Source of the DNA: Hericium rajendrae
Taxonomy: Eukaryota > Basidiomycota > Agaricomycetes > Russulales > Hericiaceae
Reading direction: 5' to 3'
NCBI GenBank assembly: GCA_033439255.1
Contig: CM065878.1
Location: forward strand, 1,922,001-1,986,000
DNA: 64,000 nucleotides
The position numbers and the translations under genes were made by a program. This document shows, in pieces, positions 57,201-64,000 of the stretch; position 1 is the stretch's first letter; the number at the start of each line of letters is the position of its first letter. The notes beneath the pieces were generated by a model. That model did no database searches. It worked only from the letters and a program-made list of their open reading frames with translations, and was not told the origin of the DNA.

Positions 57201-58459
57201 CGGTGACACAATCCTCTCGATGCTCCCACTTGACCTCCCAGCACCCGGGATCCATGATAGGCGATTTTGGGGCGTCATGGAGACCAGGGCCGCCTACGTA
57301 GTCGAACATTAATGCCATGACATGCAAGGAACTTGAAGCTTGATCCCACGTACCCATGTCCTCTTCGGCTCGATATGGGCGCATGAACTCAACTGGTCCG
57401 AAGAATGAAACCAGCCGATACAAAGTCTACAGAAAGGAAACATAAGTCGAAGTCCAGGATTAGGGTGATTCAACCTACATCAGAATCGTATTGCAGGGGA
57501 GATAAGAACACTTCCACTCCGTCAGGAGCATAGACATTCGCTGCATTGGTACTAAACTCAGAGCCAGCGCCGTTGGGGTTTGAGCCACCCCAGCTGCATG
57601 CCTCTTCATTATAAAGGATTTTGGCATATCTTCGAGCGCATATAGTGAGGTCAGGCTGGAAAGACGTTTGCTCGATCATCCACTTACTTCGATCCTTGAG
57701 GTTTAAATAACCTCATCGCGCTCGCCGGCTCGAGCTCAATGACATTGTCCTTTGGCTCCATGGACGGATAGAAAGAGAACGAACGCTTCACTGGAGCTGA
57801 TTGAGTCGGAACTCTGATGTCAAAGATATAAGCATTATCGAAGGTGGAAGATGCGAAATCAAATACCTGTAAGAAAAGAGAAGAGTGCGCTGTACGCGAG
57901 CTTGCTCATAGCGGAGAAAGCGACCCATGAAAGGCTTTGGCTGTTGCCCGTGAAGGGACCGGACGAGCTGAGCTGCTGAGATAGCATCCTGCACCGAGAA
58001 AGATCGTTAGGCTGCCATCTGCATTAGCACGACAACCAACCTCGCATTGCACGAAGGCGCATACACCGCCTCGGGCATCACGGATGACCTTGATGTTTTT
58101 CACCACCGCGTAAACGGAGAGGTGCTCGGACAGAAGACGACTCAAATCGTGATGGTCTACGTGGGTAGGGAGACTGAATAGGACAGGTAGCTGAGCAACT
58201 CTGAAAAAAAGAATGAAAAGGAACAAAAACCGAACCTGCCTACGAAGACACTAGCGTCGTGAGTGTCCTTTTCTTCCTTCTTCCCAAAATGAGGAGACGG
58301 ATAAGAGTTAGTGTCAGATGTGTGGTCTGTGGTGCCGCCTAGGGCAGCGGTAGATATGTTGTGAGAGATCTGGGGCTGGGGCGGAGGGGTAGAAGGAGTG
58401 AGAGAATCAAAACGGGTTCCCCAAGAGCGAGGTCTGAGTGGTGCTTTGTGAGCTGGCAT
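54252..58459 (-). CDS. Large two-RRM RNA-binding protein
   Basis: Probable regulatory RNA-binding protein, not assigned to a named orthologue. Roughly ten exons over 4.2 kb. First exon starts MPAHKAPLRPRSWGTRFDSL. RRM1: DASVFVGSLPTHVDHHDLSR, NIKVIRDARGGVCAFVQCED, AAQLVRSLHGQQPKPFMGRF. A linker with KILYNEEACSWGGSNPNG and WEVKWEHREDCVTALT follows, then a long Ser/Thr-rich region. RRM2: TIFVGGLEMHGPNAWNDDK, IEDIKVVKP, SAFAFVRYGDATSASKAV, HIYDGRHIRVQLRD, then an arginine/glycine patch (NPPGRGSWRFNSRGRP). The C-terminus is Pro/Gln-rich with seven glutamines from a CAG tract (about 54690-54711) and ends SRRPSDHAVQWGA. One break near 54830: QLRTP to MMMRGHSYPAP (CACCCAATG, one C short). Exon ends in the middle are approximate. 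Confidence 0.72.
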
Positions 58460-59781
58460 TGAGTCTGAATAGAAACAAAAGGAGGATAGAAAAGTGGGAT
58501 GAGGGTAGGAGGAGAGGATGAAGGTAAAGAGGACGAGGCAAGAGCTGTTGGACGGACCGGCGGAATGATTGGATCATCTGCAATGCATTCGGCGAGAGGA
58601 TGCAGACGCGTACGCCACGATGATCTCATGCCTATCCTGCAACCCCCCAGAGCCTCATGCTACGTCAACTCCCGTAAATGCACTTACCTTTTCAGACATC
58701 AGCATGCCGCTTTCAGACTGCGTGATTGCTGTTTGATCCGTCGCGATGAAACAAATGCAATATCTGTCCGATCACGTTTTTCGCTGAAAGTCATATTCGA
58801 GCTCTTGTCGCTTTCACCATGCTTGTCATGCCTCTTCTGTATGGACGCTCCTCCGCAAGCATTGAACTGAAGAGTTCATACCGTTGACGGGTACTGTCGC
58901 CCCAGCAAGCCATGCCGACATGTGCGGCGTTGCCGAGGATTTGCGCCCTAGGACAAGGCTGCGATTCGCGGCGTCACGTTTATGAATTCACAGAAGCTCT
59001 GGATAGTGAGCCAGAGAACCACATGGATGCCCTGCCAACGATCGATGCACGTCGCAGAGCCACAAAGCTGGCCCCATCGCAGCCAAGACTGACTCTTTTG
59101 AGTCGCGAAAAGGGACGGCAGACTGAAAGCGAACAGACTAGAAGAGCCGTCAGAATGTCGATACATTTGTTTGAATCATGCGTACCTCGTTCGATACCTC
59201 TTCACAATGGAGCTCATGTTCAATATCCAAAAACGCTGTCCACGCTCGTGCAGGCCACCAATGCCGTATCATGGTGAACGTCAGAGTGTTACTTTCGTTT
59301 ATCGTCCTACTGCTCTGCTGTCGTACATCATTTGGACACCGTCAATAAACCCGATGTAAGTCGAACTAATCAGGCAGTCATATACCTCCGTCTGGACGTG
59401 AAGTAAAGCGTACAGGAAGTCTCCACATGGATCCACGAGCTCATCAGCTGGGTCTCAAATAAATTGACCCGAGATTGTTCATGATCCTGCTTCTTGTGGG
59501 ACAATAAGTGTTTATGAGGTGAACGGTGTACGATGAGTTCATGTCGAAGGCCGGCGGGAATCAAACAAGACGACCCGCTCGAGACGGTCGAAGGAAGACG
59601 CGCAAGAGATCGGTGACGGGACCGAGGCGGCGGCGCCGGTCCGGCGCGGTCCAGCCACCGACGCGGAGGTTCGAACGCCGTTCGCCTTCGCCGGAGTAAC
59701 GCCGAACTTCGTCCTCTGCAGTCACTACGCTGCTAACTCCCGCTCTTTCTGCCTCTTCGCTTGTCTCTCATTCCCATCAAA
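58460..59781. other. Divergent intergenic region, RRM gene and RPB6
   Basis: 1.3 kb between two start codons on opposite strands. A strongly GC-rich, partly palindromic patch (GGCGGCGGCGCCGGTCCGGCG, about 59626-59650) lies 130 bp before RPB6. Open frames of 60-120 codons occur (for example 58912-59277) without family likeness. GGTTCGAAC at about 59664 resembles a tRNA B box, but no cloverleaf can be drawn. Confidence 0.4.
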
Positions 59782-60413
59782 ATGTCCGACGACGGCTATG
59801 GCGGTGGCGGTGTGGGTGATGACTATGACTATGGTGGGCCAGAATACACCGAGGAGGCCTTTGTGCGTTCATACCGTCCTTATGGATCCTCTTCGCGCGC
59901 TCATTCTCCCGTTTGTCACGCAGGATGAGAATTATGATCTGCTCGCGGAAGGTGGAGAAGGTGCGGAGGGTGCTGCTGAGGGTGCGGCAGAAGAAGGCGC
60001 GGAAGTCAACGGCGTGGATGGGCTGGTTGGAGCAGAAGACCAGGAAATGGCCAATGGGGAGGTGACGCCGCAAGAGGCAGCGGTGCCGGCGGCAGGTTTG
60101 GCGGGTGAGCGACAGCCGAACAAAGTCAGAATCACGACGCCATACTTGACGAAATACGAGCGGGCGAGGATACTGGGAACGAGAGCGTTGCAAATAAGGT
60201 ACGCCACTGCATTGCCCGTCGACGACCTTTTCATGTTCTGATGGTTTGTCTAGCATGAATGCACCGATTCTTGTTCCATTGGATGGTGAGACGGACGCGC
60301 TTCAGATTGCCATCAAGGAGCTTTCGCAGCGCAAAATTCCTCTCATCATCCGACGCTATCTTCCAGATGGAAGCTTCGAGGATTGGAGCGTATCGGAGCT
60401 TATCAGCGATTGA
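59782..60413 (+). CDS. RPB6: RNA polymerase subunit ABC23 (RPB6)
   Basis: Shared subunit of RNA polymerases I, II and III that stabilises the clamp. Three exons (59782-59862, 59924-60198, 60254-60413) sum to 516 nt, 171 aa, intact. The N-terminal half is acidic/glycine-rich ([39 protein letters not shown]). The conserved C-terminal core is [60 protein letters not shown] and [13 protein letters not shown], the universal RPB6/omega fold. Start Met is preceded by an AAAA context (ATCAAAATG). Introns 61 and 55 nt. Confidence 0.97.
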
Positions 60414-60663
60414 GGCCGTCTTTCCAATCCCCGGGTTTGTTGGATTCTTACGCCGTCTGTTCTCATGTTGTTTTTATACCTGCTACATCTCCTCAGCATG
60501 CAGTCCTCTGACTTGCAGACCGAAATGAAGACTCTAGCACGTCTTGCTAATTGATGTGTAGAAAATTATACTACGTCTCGAGTATATTACCTGGCCCGTG
60601 ATGGTGTCGCCGGAAAGCACAATATGTTACAATAAATTGAATGCAATGACCACAACTGTTCGT

Positions 60664-62358
60664 TTAGGAAAAGATGTCCACCTCTGCCTCTACAGGTTTC
60701 CGTCGTGCCTGCCGCGACTGTGGTCGAGACGGGATGACGACTTCTGCCTTGCACTTCCCCTTCCCCTTACTCCCCGACCTACGCAGTGCTTTCGCTCTGG
60801 GAGGAGGATGCTCCGCTTGATCCGTCTCATCGTCCGTCTCCCTGGCTCTGCTATTCGTGGCATTGCCGAAGAGCATCCCCCGCTCCTCCAGCACAATGTT
60901 GCTACCAGAAGAATCGTGCTTCTTCGGTGGACTGCAATCAACGTCGGAATAGTGAGAGAGGGATTTTCGCCGCTTGCTGGGGGATGGTGGTGGAATCTTG
61001 ATCGTGAGGGGAGCGATTAAGATGTCATCGTCTAAAGGAGGCACATTTTCCATGCCCGGAGCTAGAGGCTTCTTGCCTGTGAATGCCGTCAGGATAGTTG
61101 TGATAGGACGCCTCGGCAAAGAATTACCTTTGCTTTTGTCCGAGGTTTCTTTCACGGTTTTGAACAGACCGGCCTCCCCGCTCCCCGTCGCGACGAGCGT
61201 CTGCTGCGTCTCCCAGTCCGCAGGCCGCATCTTCCTCCAGTCGTCCAGCACCTTGTCCGTCCAGAGATCACTCTCCCCCTCCACGTAATAGTCAATGATG
61301 CCATTCCACTCGCTTCCGGGCGGCGTCTTGTTCACAAAGATCACCTTTCCCACCCAGCTCTTCGCATTCGAAGGCGTGGGTGGCCCGGTGACAGGCGCAG
61401 CGGCATGCACCGCCTTCGCGAAGTCCTTCACGAGTTTCTTGAGCCCGTGGACCTTAAGTGACGTCCCCATGATAATGAGCATGTCTGGTTTCTTCGACAC
61501 ATCAGCTGTCTGGATGCTCCCGATCTCGTCGCCGAGGGATGCGGCTCATCGTATAGCACGATCGCAGGGCGCAGGGTGCCGATGCGGAGTGCGCGCGCCG
61601 CGCGCGCCTGCCGGGCAGCGGCTGCACGGAACGCATGTCAGCCGCCAGCGAACGGGCCCTAGGGGCATCGGCGAAAATCGACGTACAGCGCGAGGAGCAG
61701 TCCATGCAATCGGGCGCGAGGCCCTGGTCGAAGAGCCGCAGATGGTCTTCCGTGCAGGGCAGATCGAGGGAGCAGAGCGTACACCGCACGCGGTGGATGT
61801 CGCCGTGGAGCTGCACATTCCGGACCTCCTTTACCTTGAGCTTTAACTTGCCCTTGACGCACGCTTTCGCATCTTGGCTAGAGCACCCCACCAGGCCAGC
61901 ACGCTCCTCCAGACCATCTATGTTCTGCGTGTAGGACCGCAGCAATTTTTTCTTCGTGTCCAGGGTTTTGATGAAGTGGTGGGTGGGTGATGGGGTGGCA
62001 TTGTCGATGGATTGCTTAAGCTGGGAAATGAAAGTGTAGAACACGGATGTAGATGTCGTATTCCTGAACAGCGAGGAGTCGAACAGGTCGCGGCCCTTCA
62101 GCACCACGTCTGGGTATTGTTTCTTTACGAGTGCATACAAACCATCACCAGATCGGAAATCCTGAATTAACAGTGATCAGCATTAAACACGTCACGCGAA
62201 ACAAAGCAGCCTACGGGGATGCCACATGAACAAGATATGCCAGCACCCGTGACGACAACGATGCGCTTGCTCTTCGCCACAGCCAGCGAGAGGCTGGATA
62301 GGGTCCTACGAGTGGCAGCGTCGTAGGTCAACGCCTCTAGGTCTAATTTGGCGACCAT
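60664..62358 (-). CDS. HST3/HST4-like sirtuin, one apparent frameshift
   Basis: NAD-dependent deacetylase of the Hst3/Hst4 class, which removes H3K56 acetylation and guards genome stability. Exons 62215-62358, 61687-62161, 60664-61621. Motifs: KRIVVVTGAGISCSCGIPD then FRSGDGLY; SYTQNIDGLEERAGL; the catalytic VQLHGDIHRVRCTLC; a C4 zinc site from CTLC and DCMDC; GTLRPAIVLYDEPHP; and LIIMGTSLKVHGLKKLV. A break near 61535 (CATCCCTCGG, one C short of HPLGDEIGS) shifts the frame. The C-terminal 170 residues are extra: KIPPPSPSKRRKSLSHYSD and basic clusters (RRSGSKGKGKCKAE) likely nuclear targeting. Start at MVAKLDLEAL; the upstream in-frame start is TTG and not credible. Confidence 0.9.
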
Positions 62359-62809
62359 GGCGTTATAAAATGATCGGAGTGGCGGTTGTATCGGCGACCC
62401 AGCCCTGCAGCGTGAGGGACGGAGGAGGGGCTGGTCCAAGTCAGGGTGGTTGGAACCGAACAAGTTCTCGCTAAAGGACGCAGCACCGTCAACGGGCTCG
62501 CGTCGCGTTCTTGCTCACGTGCGCTTTGTTGACTGCCCGCTCGCGTCTCGTGGTTTCCGGCGCGTACGCGTGTCGAGCGCGTTTTCTATCCTTGTGTCGA
62601 ATGCGTGGCGAGCTGGTGTTCGAGTCCACGTCGAGAAAGTTAGTGGAGGTTATAAGCCAGCTGCGTAATGTTCTAACGTTTCAAGCACAAGGATTGTGGT
62701 TTCCGAGATGGCTCCACCACAATGACATGATCATCGGTCGGGCTGTACGTGTAAATTTTACAACAGCCACACCACAGCAAGGGTACATGATGCATGTTAT
62801 ACAGTAACA

Positions 62810-63988
62810 CTACAACTCATCGCGAACCTCTCGAACCGACTTCGGCGAACGCTCATAGTAATGGATGCCAGTCGCATTGCAAGAGCTCTTCGTAGTCGAA
62901 TCCAAGGGCTTGAAGCGACCGAATTGCTCCTACGCCCAACATGAGCATAGTATCAAACACTGTATGCACATGAACGCGTACCGTGCCAGAGACGTGGTTA
63001 AAGTACCAGACCTCCTGAAGAATGGTGCCGTTGTGGCCGCAGCCGAGGTAAGGGATCGCGCCGCTCTGTGCTTTCAGAGCCGTTTGGAATTGGCTCAGGT
63101 TGTAGGTCGTCTTGTTTGATGGAGTGATGCCAGAGCTACGATCGTTATGTGAGGAAACGGGGAAAAGAATCATATCGACGACATACGCAGCGAGCATAGT
63201 CCAGGTGGGGAACATGTGGAAAGCACGGACGACAGCATCGTAGAAATCAACGACGTCCTGATGTTTCTTGTAGCCAGGACCGTAGCAAGCGACGTCAAAG
63301 GTCGAGGTGCATGTTGCATGCTTCGAAAACTGTGAAACGTCCGCTCAGAACATTGCCTGAATTACGAATTGTCAACGACGTTACCTCGTGGGCCCAGAAG
63401 GAAGCACTTGGTGAACCCTGGCTGACCCAGTACTTGTTCACTGTGAATACAATTTTAGTCAGGTACCGGAGCAAATGAAGGAGGTGTTGTACTGAAGTCC
63501 AGAAGATCCCTGCGTCCAAACTTTTTGATGAAAGTGTCCACACCAGGACCATGATAGGCGGGCACCGTTTTGTCATCGGGAGCGGGGTCATACTGCCTTG
63601 ACAAGTCACAGTACTGCTCGAAAGAACTGACAGAGACAGCAATGTCAATCGGACTAGTTGGAAAGATCTATATAGGGTCGACGTACCCATCGCAGTTGTC
63701 AGGCCACAAGCCATGGATCGTCCAACTGTCTTTCGGCAGAAGCTGGCCTTTCTTCTCAAAACCGGTGTAGGTATCCCAGAACTGAGTCTGCAGAACAAGC
63801 CCTCCTGGAGTCGGCGAACAGCAAGTGTTCTTGATTGTCGTGGTGTTCTCGCACGAATACTCCAGAGGCTGGTCGACACAGGCGGCGATGTTCGGGAAAG
63901 TGTTGGGCAGTCCGCGAACTGGAGGTGCCCAGCCAGCGTAGACAGTGGAAGCTACAGCGAGAACGACGATGGAGTAGACGGCGACCAT
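62810..63988 (-). CDS. Secreted RNase T2
   Basis: Extracellular or vacuolar acid endoribonuclease. Six exons (63687-63988, 63493-63626, 63385-63440, 63187-63329, 62982-63135, 62810-62929) sum to 909 nt, 302 aa, intact. Signal peptide MVAVYSIVVLAVASTVYAG. The catalytic blocks are both present: CAS I WTIHGLWPDNCDG, and CAS II FWAHEFSKHATC. Also NTCCSPTPGGLVLQTQFWD, GPGYKKHQDVVDFYDAVV, and IPYLGCGHNGTILQEVWYF, with paired cysteines for disulfides. Sequons include NTT, NKT and NGT. The start lies 12 bp from the window edge, so its promoter is outside. The last residues are SVREVRDEL, with no retention or anchor signal that I would trust. Confidence 0.95.
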
Positions 63989-64000
63989 TCTGAAGCTTGT

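Noticed and set aside
59655-59690. GGTTCGAAC as tRNA B box
   Set aside because: The flanks do not pair into a T arm, and no A box or acceptor stem is present at the right distance.
62359-62463. Longer sirtuin N-terminus
   Set aside because: Would need a TTG start; MVAKLDLEAL at 62358 matches the family.
1-64000. CRISPR array, rRNA genes, LTR retroelements or capsid-bearing elements
   Set aside because: Looked for and not seen on either strand.

Overview
This is a gene-dense nuclear window from a filamentous basidiomycete fungus, most likely an Agaricomycete and possibly Polyporales-like. The pointers are many short GT-AG introns of about 46-65 nt (1-14 per gene), the conserved fungal gene set, a PacC/RIM101 regulator, Hst3/4-type sirtuin, Lsb5-like VHS protein and a TAF1 without bromodomains. 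I rebuilt exon structures by hand. For fourteen genes the summed exon lengths divide by three and give family-length proteins, so those models are well supported.

Layout. 0.2-15.2 kb is mostly housekeeping: a NOP6-like RRM protein, a conserved protein of unknown function, a MAPEG/MGST3 enzyme, the ribosome chaperone RRB1, a PA28-type proteasome activator built with four micro-exons, TAF1, and pacC. Upstream of pacC lie eight GCCAAG PacC boxes in 277 bp. 15.5-21.2 kb has no convincing intact gene; part of it is an old, strongly diverged tandem repeat field (about 16.9-20.0 kb).

21.3-33 kb is an accessory block with four intact copies of one SAM-dependent methyltransferase gene, identical in five-exon structure and sharing promoter elements. 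Allantoinase, a hAT-type MITE with clean target-site duplication, a conserved fungal protein and a myosin regulatory light chain lie between copies three and four.

33.4-64 kb carries an AYR1-like SDR, a GPI-type PLC-like phosphodiesterase, a FAR1-like DNA-binding protein, a PaiB-like FMN protein, UTP11, LSB5, a small heat-shock protein with a visible heat-shock element and TATA box, mitochondrial SerRS and RFC4 head to head over 44 bp, CFD1, an RRM-like protein, a bacterial-type lipase, a two-RRM protein, RPB6, an Hst3/4-like sirtuin and RNase T2.

A technical point colours the whole window. About half of the conserved genes are interrupted by apparent one-base frameshifts, mostly deletions and often in C/G runs such as CCCCG, while the other genes are perfectly open. 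This looks like residual consensus error in the assembly rather than pseudogenes, and any automatic annotation of these genes will be wrong.
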